A stretch of 64,000 nt of DNA from Streptomyces sp. SID13726 (GCF_010548375.1 NZ_JAAGLY010000002.1:434001-498000); one strand, 5' to 3'. Counted from the stretch's first letter, positions 40,901 through 49,155 are shown. Made by a program: numbers and translations. Notes: generated by a model from the sequence alone, not told the origin.

Positions 40901-41768
40901 GCAGGCCGCGCTCGTCGTGCCAGGCGGCGAGGGGGCGGAAGAGGGCCTCTTCGGTGAGTTCGGCGCGGACGGCGTAGTAGTCGGCGCGGATCTTCCGGGC
41001 CCGGGTGGTGTCGGCGCCGGTGAAGAGGGCGGGCAGGTGGTCGAGGAGGTCGTAGCCGCGGCGGGCCCGGAACTCCTCGGGGAAGCGGACGGTCCAGGAG
41101 TTGGTGGCGGGCAGCTCGTCCTGGAAGCTGCCGGCGATGACGTTGCCCAGGTACTCGGGGACGCGGCGGTCGTACTCGCGGTGCACGGTGTCCAGCAGGA
41201 GGCCGACGGCGCCGGGGGCCAGGTAGTCGAAGGCGGTGGGCACGGCGGTCACGAGTCGTACGTCCGTGCCGTCGGCGGCGTCGATCCGGGCGCCCTCGCC
41301 GACCGGCAGGCGTGCGCCCGTGCTGTCGTAGGCGCCGAGGAGGGTCTCCGTGCCCCGGAGTCCGACCGTGTCTCCGGTGACGACGGCCCGGCGGGTGCGC
41401 AGGGCCCGGCCGGTGGCCTCGGGATGCCGTCGGGTGAGGGTGCCCTGCACATTGGCGCCGGAGAAGCCGATCTGGTCGTAGAACCACAGGCGGGTGCCCA
41501 GCTCTCCGGCGATCTCGCAGGTGTCCCTGAAGCGGGCCCACCATTCCTCGCCGAACCACACCGGGTCGTCGGTGCGGGCGCCGAAGGTCGGTCCTGCCGG
41601 GGCCAGGTTGATCACGACGAGGTTGTGGATCCCGCCGTCCGCGAACCGGCGCAGCTGCCAGGCCAGTCGTTCGCGGGTGACCTTCGCGCCCGACCACCAC
41701 CACAGCGGGGTGGGGCCGAAGTCGCGGGGCGGATTGTCGAACAGGTGGTGCAGGGAGGGGGAGATCAC
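37812..41768 (-). CDS. GH106-like alpha-L-rhamnosidase
   Basis: A 1318-residue cytoplasmic glycosidase resembling family GH106 (alpha-L-rhamnosidases). The N-terminus has the family opening FGPTPLWWWSGAKVTRERL, followed by a long TIM-barrel region (WFYDQIGFSG, SFQDELP, GCDQSNPARSGYP, WMEAFHSSGWGGTLEDTYDW, with candidate catalytic acids in QDELP and MEAF) and several beta-sandwich domains to about residue 1318. There is no signal peptide, so substrates must be imported, which the adjacent MFS gene could do. GTG 41768 has GAAGGA upstream. Its 3' end overlaps the LacI gene. The family call rests on recognised patterns, not on a search. Confidence 0.78.
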   Translation of the reverse strand: MISPSLHHLFDNPPRDFGPTPLWWWSGAKVTRERLAWQLRRFADGGIHNLVVINLAPAGPTFGARTDDPVWFGEEWWARFRDTCEIAGELGTRLWFYDQIGFSGANVQGTLTRRHPEATGRALRTRRAVVTGDTVGLRGTETLLGAYDSTGARLPVGEGARIDAADGTDVRLVTAVPTAFDYLAPGAVGLLLDTVHREYDRRVPEYLGNVIAGSFQDELPATNSWTVRFPEEFRARRGYDLLDHLPALFTGADTTRARKIRADYYAVRAELTEEALFRPLAAWHDERGLLLGCDQSNPARSGYPAQSTQLYTDYFRTHRHYSAAGSDHHGDAKVHSSMAHLYGHERVWMEAFHSSGWGGTLEDTYDWLLPFVRGGANLYNPHASYFGTAGGWFEWAAPSTDWRQPYWRQYPAFSQAVARLCSLLSWGTYSADVAVLHPTATMQSLIPVDVPVQHFGNGRLGAAHSDVDETQRHYLDLCGTNNWLRPAVGALDRHRISFDVIDDASVQAAKAGDGALRVRDLAYSAVLLPSASVLEEETARRLTDLLDAGGRVVVVGRPPTHAAGTAGDDSVVAALLAHPRLERAPDAESGAASVADAAGYATGEVPLLVRRKGEEAIALVTGACPDARVDPARGKHEADPTRYARTSSVTVRAEIAEAEIWNPATGARRPGHVTVADGVSTIEVPLDGAPAALVVWREGPSAAVVRHEGPSAARESAPRTPRPPETIDLSTGWQGSLAPTMDNTWGDLALPAGTSVDAPQIWTMNWSGTEGGWETSRVTYGNRVRVLPPVPAAEAPEPLDRAAVERILAGEQALASAAWGVLLYSSSRGIPDPYGLLGNKGLVPEEFVRVPVPVRGTVARVRTVVETGHRGPADLHLGAAAVKRVWWNGSRLDTSGGCLATARVRVDQDRNVLEYELSDAEDRPRAIAGAPDTPLGSYFCLSLPDGFGPRPHFMCLPDDVRPDGTVTYRGRLEIPEEGAAAVLVVGAAVGVTVLLDGTVVARQEKTEYYESDWGAVPMFFRHELTLGGGEHVLDVVADSVEVRDAVFVDLVAGSTALVSGPGWEARTGEWHGLTLEHEGRWGELQHCYAAVRPHPLPDTEWLTGAPALGTAVLPLRSTDELRETEQRFRFTVPPGTVRLDLPLELTARVKSEDGKELLVQEGELRLPQPLDTATEFEVVTEPTAFLRGGSAWSGPVRAHTVPAPLPLGDWGEAGLGGWSGGVTYSRTLEVPPGVDPVLDLGRVRGSVEVSVDGESVGEAFCAPYRFELRGTAGRTVRLDVTVHNTLAPYLAEATPTAWAFPSQLPSGLFGPVRLERAV

Positions 41769-41811
41769 GGATCGGTCCTTCCGACGGCGGCTCGGACACT
41801 CTCACGGACCA

Positions 41812-41821
41812 AAAACGTTTT
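41812..41821. promoter_or_regulatory. LacI operator, GH106-like gene promoter
   Basis: AAAACGTTTT, a perfect 10-bp palindrome in the context CAAAAACGTTTTAC, 44 bp upstream of the GH106-like start. It shares AACGTTTNAC with the sites at 36751 and 41916. Confidence 0.65.
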
Positions 41822-41908
41822 ACTTCAGCCTCACCGTAGGACACCCGCAAGGCACCGGCCAGAGCTGCGGGGCCGTCAGCTCGTTCCCACGGATGGCCGC
41901 ATGACGTC

Positions 41909-41937
41909 TTGTTGGAACGTTTTTACCCTCCTATAGT
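41909..41937 (+). promoter_or_regulatory. MFS gene promoter with embedded LacI operator
   Basis: TTGTTG (41909-41914) and TATAGT (41932-41937), 17 bp apart, form a plausible promoter for the MFS gene at 42009. Between them lies GGAACGTTTTTAC with the AACGTT core at 41916-41921, matching the other sites of the locus. Confidence 0.6.
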
Positions 41938-42008
41938 CGCTGGGCACCGGCCGAGAACCGTGACGTCCCCCTCCGCTCGGACCCTCTCCCCCCACACGGA
42001 GCCGCCTG

Positions 42009-43307
42009 ATGGCCCGAATCTCCCCCGAACCACTCCACCGGGAACAGCCCGTCGAGAAGCGCCTGTGGAAGGTGGCGGCGCTCTCCGGAATGGCGTCCTA
42101 CCTCGACGCCGCGCTGATCGTCAGCATCGCCGTCAACCTGGCCATCTACCGCGACGCCTACGACATGGGCGTGTGGATGGCAGGGGCGATCAGCGCGATC
42201 GTCACCAGCTGCATCGCCGTCGGCTCCCTGGTGGGCGGCCGGCTCGCCGACGTGTTCGGCCGGCGCCGCCTCTACAACCTGGACATCCTCTGCTACGCGC
42301 TCGGCGCCCTCGTCATCACCCTGGCGCCCGACGACATCACCCTGCTGGTGGGTGTGCTGCTGGCCGGTCTCGCGGCCGGCGCCGACCTGCCGACGTCGCT
42401 CGCCGTGGTCTCGGACACGGCTCCCGACGGGGCCCGGGGGCGGCTCATCGCCTTCACCCAGGTCATGTGGATGCTGGGCATCATCGTCGTCATCGCCCTC
42501 GGCTTCGCCCTGTCGACCACGGGCATGACCGGCGCGCGGCTCATCACCGGCCATCTGGCCGTCGCCGCGCTGGTCACCTGGCATCTGCGGTCCCGGCTGG
42601 AGCTGGCCGCCGGACCGGACGTGGTGCGGGACGGGCCTCGCGGGGACTCGCCGGACGAGCCGCGAGGCGTGCCGCTGCGGAACGTGTGGAACCGGGCCGC
42701 CCTGGTGCCCATGGCCGCGACCCTCGTCTTCTACGTCACCTGGGGTCTCGGCGCCAACACCGTCGGCCAGTTCGCGACCTACCTGCTCGTCACCGTCAGC
42801 GGTGCCTCGCAGAGCATGGCCACCGGCATCAACCTGGTCTGTCTGCCGATCGGCCTGGTGCTGACGCTGGCCTTCGTGCGCTTCGCCGACGGGCCGTGGC
42901 GGGACCGGCTGTTCTGCACCGCCGCGATCGTGCAGGTGGTGGCCTTCGCCGTCGCCTCGCTCACCACCGGGGCCATCGTCGGCATGATCGTGTTCTTCGT
43001 TCTCTACCAGCTGTCCAACCCCTTTGCCGGGGAAGCCAATTACAAGGTGTGGTCGCAGCTGACGCTGCCCGCCGACACCCGAGGCACCACCCAGGGGATC
43101 ACCTACGCCTTCTCACGCGCGGTCTTCGCGGCCGCCGCGTTCGTCACCCCCGCCCTGCTCGACCACAGCCCCGCCGTCCTGCTCTGGACGATCACCGCCT
43201 GCATGGCCGTGTCGGGGGTCGCGGGCCTGTACGTCGTCCGCGTCCTCGTTCCGCGTCACTCCCCGGCCCCGGCCGCCGCGGCGGACCTGAAGGTCGTACA
43301 GACCTGA
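42009..43307 (+). CDS. MFS sugar transporter
   Basis: A 432-residue integral membrane protein with twelve predicted helices and MFS motif A (GGRLADVFGRRR, about residues 77-88). It probably imports the rhamnoside or rhamnose used by the neighbouring enzymes. ATG 42009 with GGAG upstream. It is followed 24 bp later by the isomerase gene in the same operon. Confidence 0.9.
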   Translation: MARISPEPLHREQPVEKRLWKVAALSGMASYLDAALIVSIAVNLAIYRDAYDMGVWMAGAISAIVTSCIAVGSLVGGRLADVFGRRRLYNLDILCYALGALVITLAPDDITLLVGVLLAGLAAGADLPTSLAVVSDTAPDGARGRLIAFTQVMWMLGIIVVIALGFALSTTGMTGARLITGHLAVAALVTWHLRSRLELAAGPDVVRDGPRGDSPDEPRGVPLRNVWNRAALVPMAATLVFYVTWGLGANTVGQFATYLLVTVSGASQSMATGINLVCLPIGLVLTLAFVRFADGPWRDRLFCTAAIVQVVAFAVASLTTGAIVGMIVFFVLYQLSNPFAGEANYKVWSQLTLPADTRGTTQGITYAFSRAVFAAAAFVTPALLDHSPAVLLWTITACMAVSGVAGLYVVRVLVPRHSPAPAAAADLKVVQT

Positions 43308-43331
43308 CCCCGACCCCCAAGGAGCGCCGAC

Positions 43332-44795
43332 ATGGCGACGACCGACCCCCGCGCCACCGAACGAGCCGCTGTCCTGCGTGAGTCGCTGCCTCCCGTGACA
43401 CGGCGCCGTACCCGGATCGGACTGGTGTCCGGCGGGCTCGGCACGTACTGGCCGCAATTCCCGGACCTGCTGCCGCAGTTGAAGGAGTCGGCCGCGTATG
43501 TGGCCGAGCGCCTGGAGCAGTTGGACGCGGAGGTGACGGACGCCGGGTTCGTCTCCGACGCACAGGAGGGCGCGGCCGCGGCGGAGAAGCTGCGGCTGGC
43601 GGACTGCGATCTGATCGTGCTCTTCCTCACGACCTATCTCACCTCGTCGATGGTGCTGCCGATCGCCCAGCGCTCGCACACCCCGGTCCTGGTCGTCGAC
43701 CTCCAGCCGTCCGAGCGGATGGACCACGCCTCCTTCGACACGGGCGCCTGGCTGGCGTACTGCTCGCAGTGCTCGGTGCCGGAGGTCGGCAACGTCTTCC
43801 GGCGGGCCGGGATCCCCTTCCGGTCGGTGTCGGGCTGGCTGCGCCAGGAGTCGGCGTGGCGGCGGGTCGAGCGGTGGGTGCGGGCGGCACACGTCCGGGC
43901 CGCGCTCAGGCACGCGCGGCACGGGCTGATGGGGCACGTGTATCCCGGGATGCTCGACGTGCAGACCGATCCGACGCTGCTGTCGACGACGTTCGGCTCG
44001 CATGTGGAGGTGCTGGAGTTCGACGATCTGCGGCACCGGGTGGAGAAGGTGACGGAGGCCGAGACCCGGGAGCGGGTGGCGCTGGCCCGGAAGCTCTTCA
44101 CCGTCGACGACAGCGTGGTCGACGAGGACTTCGCGTGGGGGGCGACCGTGTCGGTGGCCCTGGACCGGCTGGTGGCGGACTTCGGGCTCGACACCCTCGC
44201 GTACTACCACCGAGGGCTCGACGGGGAACTGCACGAGCGGCTCGGCGCGGGCATGATCCTCGGCGCCTCGCTGCTCACGGCCCGGGGAGTGCCCGCGGCC
44301 GGCGAGTTCGAACTGCGCACCAGCATCGCCCAGTTGGCCTCGCAGAGCATCGGCGCCGGGGGTTCCTTCACGGAGATCCAGGCGCTCGACTTCGAGGACG
44401 GCGTGGTGGAGATGGGCCATGACGGGCCGGCCCATCTCGCGGTCAGCGCCCGGGACCCGCTGCTGCGCGGACTGGGCGTGTACCACGGCAAGCGCGGCTG
44501 GGGCGTCAGCGTGGAGTTCGACGTCCGGCACGGGCCGGTCACCCTGCTCGGGCTCGGTCAGGACGCCGACGGCAGCCTGTCGTTCATCACGTCCGAGGGC
44601 ACGGTCGTGCCGGGACCGGTGCTGGAGATCGGCAACACGACCAGCCGGGTCGACTTCGGCCGGGACCCGGGCGAGTGGGTCGACGCGTGGAGCGCCACGG
44701 GCGTGGGGCACCACTGGTCGCTGGCGGTGGGACGGCACGGGGCCGATTTCGGGGCCGCGGCGAGTCTGCTGGGGATCGAGCACCGGGAGGTGTGA
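43332..44795 (+). CDS. L-arabinose/L-fucose isomerase-family protein
   Basis: A 487-residue protein of the AraA/FucI superfamily. Family patterns: GLVSGGLGTYWPQFP near the N-terminus, a Rossmann-like first domain with DLIVLFLTTYLTSS, conserved GLMGHVYPGMLDVQTD, and a C-terminal domain ending GHHWSLAVGRHG. The enzymes interconvert aldose and ketose sugars in the cytoplasm. With a rhamnosidase and sugar importer beside it, L-rhamnose or a related deoxysugar is the likely substrate. ATG 43332 is preceded by AAGGAG. Confidence 0.82.
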   Translation: MATTDPRATERAAVLRESLPPVTRRRTRIGLVSGGLGTYWPQFPDLLPQLKESAAYVAERLEQLDAEVTDAGFVSDAQEGAAAAEKLRLADCDLIVLFLTTYLTSSMVLPIAQRSHTPVLVVDLQPSERMDHASFDTGAWLAYCSQCSVPEVGNVFRRAGIPFRSVSGWLRQESAWRRVERWVRAAHVRAALRHARHGLMGHVYPGMLDVQTDPTLLSTTFGSHVEVLEFDDLRHRVEKVTEAETRERVALARKLFTVDDSVVDEDFAWGATVSVALDRLVADFGLDTLAYYHRGLDGELHERLGAGMILGASLLTARGVPAAGEFELRTSIAQLASQSIGAGGSFTEIQALDFEDGVVEMGHDGPAHLAVSARDPLLRGLGVYHGKRGWGVSVEFDVRHGPVTLLGLGQDADGSLSFITSEGTVVPGPVLEIGNTTSRVDFGRDPGEWVDAWSATGVGHHWSLAVGRHGADFGAAASLLGIEHREV

Positions 44796-44804
44796 CCCGG
44801 GCCG

Positions 44805-44854
44805 GGCCCTGAAGGGTGTCCGCCGTCGCGCGCCGGCGGCAGCCCTTCAGGGCC
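44805..44854 (+). terminator. long hairpin terminator after the isomerase gene
   Basis: Outer stem of 12 bp (44805-44816 with 44843-44854), enclosing a second GC-rich stem around 44820-44839. It starts ten bases after the isomerase stop. Confidence 0.85.
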
Positions 44855-44913
44855 GGTGTGGTCCGTCAGTCGGGGCCTGCGGTGCTCCGTCAGCCGGGGC
44901 CCGTGGTGGTCCG

Positions 44914-45384
44914 TCAGCCGAACTGGCCCACCACGTAGTCGCCGGCCGGCTGCCGGGTCAGGACGTTCAGCCGGTTGTAGGCGTTGATGAGGGCGATCAG
45001 GGAGACCAGGGCGAGGAGCTGGTCCTCGTCGTAGTGCTTGGCGGCGTTCCCCCAGACCTCGTCCGAGACGCCGGTCCCGTCGGCGAGGCGGGTGCCCTCC
45101 TCGGTCAGCTCCAGTGCGGCGCGCTCGGCCTCGCTGAAGACCTTGGCCTCACGCCAGGCGGCGACCATGTGCAGGCGCTGCACGGTCTCGCCCGCGGCGG
45201 CGGCCTCCTTGGTGTGCATGTCGAGGCAGAACCCGCAGCCGTTGATCTGGCTGGCCCGGATCTTCACCAGTTCCTGGGTCGCCGCCGGCACTCCCGAGTC
45301 CGTGACCACCTTGCCCGCCGCACCGAAGTGCTTCATCAACCGGCCGGACAGCGGGCTGGCGAAGACGTTCAGTCGGGCTTCCAT
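44914..45384 (-). CDS. AhpD-like alkylhydroperoxidase / CMD-family protein
   Basis: A 156-residue cytoplasmic protein with the AhpD redox motif CGFC (Cys50, Cys53) and the proton-relay His57 (CLDMHTKEA). Such proteins detoxify organic peroxides with thiol reductants. It stands alone. ATG 45384 follows AAGGAG. Unlike the CMD protein at 22645 it keeps both cysteines. Confidence 0.92.
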   Translation of the reverse strand: MEARLNVFASPLSGRLMKHFGAAGKVVTDSGVPAATQELVKIRASQINGCGFCLDMHTKEAAAAGETVQRLHMVAAWREAKVFSEAERAALELTEEGTRLADGTGVSDEVWGNAAKHYDEDQLLALVSLIALINAYNRLNVLTRQPAGDYVVGQFG

Positions 45385-45503
45385 GGTGTGCTCCTTTGCC
45401 GTTGTCGATGGCTACACACCTATGACTGAATGCCTCGGCGAGATGTGACACGCACGGATGTGACCTGCGTCTCCCCGGCGACCGGCCCTGTCGACGAGCG
45501 GCG

Positions 45504-45890
45504 TCAGGGAACGAGTGTGAAGCTCGCGCGGTAGACGTAGCCCGGCATCGCGGGGGTCCACCCGAAGCCGTGGCCCATGGTGAGGATCTCCGTCACTCCG
45601 TCGGGGTGGTCGACGCCGTTCATGACATAGCTGATGGAGTACTGGATCGTGGCGGGAGCCGAGCCGGACCACTCGTAGCAGGTGAGGTTCTCCGGGTGCT
45701 CGTCGAAGTCCCGTACGGCGGACGGGTTCTCCGCGTTGAGGTAGATGTGCCGGATGTACTGCGGCGCCCCGGACCAGTCCTGGCAGACGACCTCGGTGGT
45801 CGGGCTCGCGGCCGAGGCGACCGGGGCCGGTGCGGTCAACGGGACACCGAGGGCGACGGCGACGGCCAACAGCACAGCGGGTCTACGCAT
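45504..45890 (-). CDS. small secreted protein of unknown function
   Basis: A 128-residue protein with a clear Sec signal peptide (MRRPAVLLAVAVALG, cleavage after about residue 28, near ASA). The mature 100 residues contain two cysteines likely to form a disulfide (VVCQDW and LTCYEW, the second repeating the first motif), and many aromatic residues. No family recognised. ATG 45890 follows CAGGGAG; an upstream in-frame start at 45950 has no RBS and would hide the signal peptide. Confidence 0.75.
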   Translation of the reverse strand: MRRPAVLLAVAVALGVPLTAPAPVASAASPTTEVVCQDWSGAPQYIRHIYLNAENPSAVRDFDEHPENLTCYEWSGSAPATIQYSISYVMNGVDHPDGVTEILTMGHGFGWTPAMPGYVYRASFTLVP

Positions 45891-45983
45891 GGTCGACTCC
45901 CTGGATACGGCGACGGGCCACTCATTGTGGCAACGGCTCCCGCCCGCCACAGGACGGAATCAAGCCCACGCCCGCGCGTCCCG

Positions 45984-46670
45984 TCACTGCTCGGACGCGA
46001 TACGGCGCCGGTACCGGGCGTCCCCCTGTCCCCTGCCGTTCACCGCGCTCAGCGACACGAGAGAGGCCCCGCTGTTCCAGGCGCCGACAAGGTCGCGGTG
46101 GACCAGCAGGATGCCGTGCTCCAGCGCGAACCTCACCGAGGGCCCGGTGAAGCGTGAGGTCGTCACCAGGACGGCCAGATCGGCGCCGAAGTGGACCCGG
46201 GCGCCCAGCAGTTCGCGCAGTTCCCGGGTCGGGACGGCGCGGCTCGGGGCGTACCGCTTGCACTGGACGACCATCGTCCGGCCGTCCGGCAGCCGTCCGC
46301 GGACATCGGCGCCGTTGTCCCCCGCACCGCCGACCCGCCGGACCTCCGTGCATCCGTCCCGCCGGCACAGCTCCGCGACCAGTTCCTCGAACTCGGTGCC
46401 CGTCATGCCGTCGACCTCGGCGAGGGTCCGGCGGCCGGCCCGTACCGCCTCCTCCTGCCGCCGGAGCCGGTCCCGGCCCCGTACGAGCCGGTCCGTGCGC
46501 CACAGCCACCAGCCGATGGCCACGGCGGCACCGACGAGCAGGACACCCAGCAGATACGGCCACACGCTCGTCCAGAAGATCACCAGCAGGGCCGACGCCA
46601 CCGCGCCGCCCCACCCCCGGCGCCGCGTCCGCCGGCGCTGAGCGGCCGCACCCCGTCCACGCCTGACCAC
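45984..46670 (-). CDS. membrane-anchored Mrr-type restriction endonuclease domain protein
   Basis: A 228-residue protein with a basic N-terminus, a hydrophobic hairpin of two transmembrane segments (about 23-57), an Arg-rich linker and a PD-(D/E)xK nuclease domain of the Mrr_cat type (about 88-205). Catalytic residues: Asp122 in GADVRG and the QxK pair Gln136 and Lys138 in VQCKRY. Similar proteins may cleave modified or foreign DNA at the membrane. GTG 46670 is chosen for its G-rich RBS; the frame is open to 46760. No methylase is nearby. Confidence 0.8.
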   Translation of the reverse strand: MVRRGRGAAAQRRRTRRRGWGGAVASALLVIFWTSVWPYLLGVLLVGAAVAIGWWLWRTDRLVRGRDRLRRQEEAVRAGRRTLAEVDGMTGTEFEELVAELCRRDGCTEVRRVGGAGDNGADVRGRLPDGRTMVVQCKRYAPSRAVPTRELRELLGARVHFGADLAVLVTTSRFTGPSVRFALEHGILLVHRDLVGAWNSGASLVSLSAVNGRGQGDARYRRRIASEQ

Positions 46671-46781
46671 GGCGTCACCCCCCTGTGCTCCTTCCCAGGA
46701 GTCTGGGCAGCTCAGGAGGGTGTGGGAAGGGCGCGAGTCGGCCACGGTGCCCGAAAGCACCGTGGCCGGCCGGGCGGCAGG

Positions 46782-47840
46782 TCAGTTCTTGACCGGCTTG
46801 CCGCGGCCCCACGCCCAGGCGAGACGGTCCGCGCCGGTCTTGTTGGTGGTCTCCAGCCACGGCCGGTTGGCCGGGCCGACGAGCTTCTGGATCGAGTAGA
46901 TGTCGTCGGTGCGCAGGCCCGGCCAGTACACCGAGCCCATCTTCAGCTCGCGGAAGGTGTCGGTGACGGCCTGGATGTAGTTGACGAAGTTGTCGTCCGG
47001 GGTCTTCACGTTGTAGTTCAGACCGGTCGTCATCGGCGCGCCGAACTCGTCGGCGACGGTCCGGTTCGCGCAGTCACCGATGCGCACCTTCAGGTCGGCG
47101 ACCCACTCGTCGTAGGTGGCGTACGACTTCCAGAAGCCGTAGTGGTGCAGGGACAGGTAGGTGCCCTTCAGGCGCGGGTCGGCGCACACCGTGGTGACGT
47201 GGTCGTTGTAGCCGGCGCCGCTGACGAAGACGCGGTTGCGGGGCACCGACTTGTAGGTGTTCAGCCACTTCGCGGCGATGTCGGCCCACTGCGTGTCGGT
47301 GTAGCCGTGCGGCTCGTTCATCGGCTCGAAGTAGACCCGCGAGTTGTGCTTGTAGGCCTTGACCACGGTGTTCCACATGGGCCAGTAGGTGGCCTCGTCG
47401 TCGATGAAGCCGTCCTTGCGGTCGCCGGTGCCCTCCCAGTAGGACACGATGACCTTGAAGCCCTGGGCCGTCGCCGCGTCGATGACGCCTCGGTACGACT
47501 TCCAGTAGGAGCCGTTGACGGTGTACGGGTTGATCGGCAGCCGGACGGTGTTGGCACCGAGGTTCGCGCGGAACGCCGCGATGATGCGGGTGGCCTTGGT
47601 GTACGTCCGGGCGTAGCTGTCGGAGGTCGACAGGCCCGACAGCTGGAGCTCGTCGTCGGCGAAGTTGTCGCGCGGGTCGGCCCAGTTCACGCCCTTGAAC
47701 TGGGTCGTGTCCATGGTCGGCGCGGCGGCGGACGCGGGGCTGCCGGTGAGGGTGGCGCCACTGATCGCGGCGACCGCGAGGGCGACGAGCGAGGCACGGA
47801 GCCTCGGGGCGCGACGGGTGCTGACGGGGGTCTTGCGCAT
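46782..47840 (-). CDS. secreted GH5-family glycoside hydrolase (cellulase type)
   Basis: A 352-residue secreted enzyme. The signal peptide covers about residues 1-39 (ASA cleavage). The GH5 catalytic domain shows the acid/base Glu176 in EPMNEP and the nucleophile Glu265 in ADEFGAP. It likely cleaves a beta-1,4- or beta-1,3/1,6-linked glucan outside the cell; no carbohydrate-binding module is attached. ATG 47840 follows AAAGGG. Divergent from a LacI-family gene, with a perfect 18-bp palindrome between them. Confidence 0.92.
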   Translation of the reverse strand: MRKTPVSTRRAPRLRASLVALAVAAISGATLTGSPASAAAPTMDTTQFKGVNWADPRDNFADDELQLSGLSTSDSYARTYTKATRIIAAFRANLGANTVRLPINPYTVNGSYWKSYRGVIDAATAQGFKVIVSYWEGTGDRKDGFIDDEATYWPMWNTVVKAYKHNSRVYFEPMNEPHGYTDTQWADIAAKWLNTYKSVPRNRVFVSGAGYNDHVTTVCADPRLKGTYLSLHHYGFWKSYATYDEWVADLKVRIGDCANRTVADEFGAPMTTGLNYNVKTPDDNFVNYIQAVTDTFRELKMGSVYWPGLRTDDIYSIQKLVGPANRPWLETTNKTGADRLAWAWGRGKPVKN

Positions 47841-47865
47841 CGACCAAACCCTTTCGGAATGACAG

Positions 47866-47883
47866 CATGTTTACGTAAACATG
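47866..47883. promoter_or_regulatory. 18-bp LacI-type operator between GH5 and LacI genes
   Basis: CATGTTTACGTAAACATG is a perfect palindrome with the CG-centred LacI/GalR form, 26 bp upstream of the GH5 start. It is probably the operator of the divergent LacI regulator. Confidence 0.8.
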
Positions 47884-47986
47884 ACGGCGCCGGAATCGTG
47901 GCATCCGCCCCGGCGACCGTCAAGGTTTCCCACACGTAACATCCGGTGCGGTAGGTGACAGGGCGCGCCGGGGTCGCGTCGGGCCT

Positions 47987-48095
47987 GGGCTCGGTGGGAG
48001 TCGGGGCCCGGCTCGGTGGGAGTCGGGTCCGGTCTCGGTGGGAATCGGGTCCGGGCTCGGCGGAAGTCGGGTCCGGGCTCGGTCGGAGTTCGATC
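47987..48095. repeat. 22-bp tandem repeat, five copies, in the LacI leader
   Basis: Units at 47987, 48009, 48031, 48053 and 48075 of the form GGGCTCGGTGGGAGTCGGGTCC, the last one degenerate. The period is not a multiple of three and the open frame across it is not considered coding. It ends just before the GGAGGAGG ribosome binding site of the LacI gene. Confidence 0.8.
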
Positions 48096-48111
48096 GGAGG
48101 AGGCAGCAGTG

Positions 48112-49155
48112 GTGGAACGGGGAGGGTCCGGTGTCCCCGGTGGGCGGCGCAAGCAGCGGGTATCCATGGCCGACGTCGCGGAGCGCGCGGGTGTCTCCTC
48201 GCAGACGGTGTCCCGGGTGTCCAACGGTCACCCCGGGGTGATCAGTTCGACGCGCGAGCAGGTCCTCGCGGCGATGCGGGAGCTGGGCTACCGGCCCAAC
48301 AGCGCGGCGCGGGCCCTGCGTTACGGCCAGTTCAACACCATCGGCGTGATCCTGTTCAGCCTGTCCTCCACCGGCAACAGCCGGACGGTGGAGGCGATCG
48401 CCACACACGCGGCGGCCGAGGGGTACGCGATCACCCTGATCCCGATCGACGTGCCGACGCAGGACAACGTCCTGGGCGCCTTCACCCGCATGGGCGAGCT
48501 GGCGGTCGACGCCGTCATCGTCATCATGGAGATCCACCTGCTCGACACCGGGACGGTCCAGCTGCCGCCCGGGGTGCATGTCGTCGTGGTGGACTCCGAC
48601 GCCGGCGACCGCTACAGCGTGGTCGACACCGATCAGGCGGACGGCGCGCGGAAGGCCGTACGCCATCTGCTCGACCTGGGCCATCGGACCGTATGGCATG
48701 TCACCGGCCCCGAGGCGTCCTTCGCCGGGCAGCGGCGGAGTCAGGCGTGGCGGGCGGTGCTGGAGGAGGCGGGCCGGCCGGTGCCGCCGCCGCTGCACGG
48801 CGACTGGTCGGCGGAGTCGGGGTACACGGCCGGGCTCGCGCTCGCCCGACAGCCGGACTGTACGGCCGTGTTCGCCGCCAACGACCAGATGGCGCTGGGG
48901 CTGCTGCGCGCCTTCCACGAGCGGGGCCGGTCGGTGCCGGACGAGGTCAGCGTGGTCGGTTTCGACGACATCCCCGACGCGGCGTTCTTCGTCCCTCCGC
49001 TCACCACCGTCCATCAGGACTTCGCCGAGGTGGGCCACCGCTGTGTCCAGAAGGTCCTCCAGCAGATCCGCGCCCACGGTGGCGCACGGCCCGGGACCGA
49101 TCTGGTGCCGACGAGCCTGGTGGTGAGGGGGAGCACGGCGCCGCCTGCGGGGTGA
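48112..49155 (+). CDS. LacI-family regulator next to GH5
   Basis: A 347-residue repressor with HTH at about residues 18-42 (SMADVAERAGVSSQTVSRVSNG) and a sugar-binding domain (GVILFSLSSTGN and DIPDAAFFVPPLTTV). Either of two adjacent GTG codons (48109, 48112) may be the start, both after GGAGGAGG. Likely represses the divergent GH5 gene via the palindrome at 47866 until a cello- or gluco-oligosaccharide binds. Confidence 0.92.
   Translation: MERGGSGVPGGRRKQRVSMADVAERAGVSSQTVSRVSNGHPGVISSTREQVLAAMRELGYRPNSAARALRYGQFNTIGVILFSLSSTGNSRTVEAIATHAAAEGYAITLIPIDVPTQDNVLGAFTRMGELAVDAVIVIMEIHLLDTGTVQLPPGVHVVVVDSDAGDRYSVVDTDQADGARKAVRHLLDLGHRTVWHVTGPEASFAGQRRSQAWRAVLEEAGRPVPPPLHGDWSAESGYTAGLALARQPDCTAVFAANDQMALGLLRAFHERGRSVPDEVSVVGFDDIPDAAFFVPPLTTVHQDFAEVGHRCVQKVLQQIRAHGGARPGTDLVPTSLVVRGSTAPPAG

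Noticed and set aside
38172..41936. A very long open frame on the plus strand opposite the GH106-like gene.
   Set aside because: It mirrors the codon bias of the minus-strand gene, is full of Arg, Gly, Val and Gln with no domain pattern, and has no RBS.
48016..48111. N-terminal extension of the LacI gene through the 22-bp repeats.
   Set aside because: The region is a tandem repeat with a period not divisible by three, and a strong RBS precedes GTG 48109/48112.
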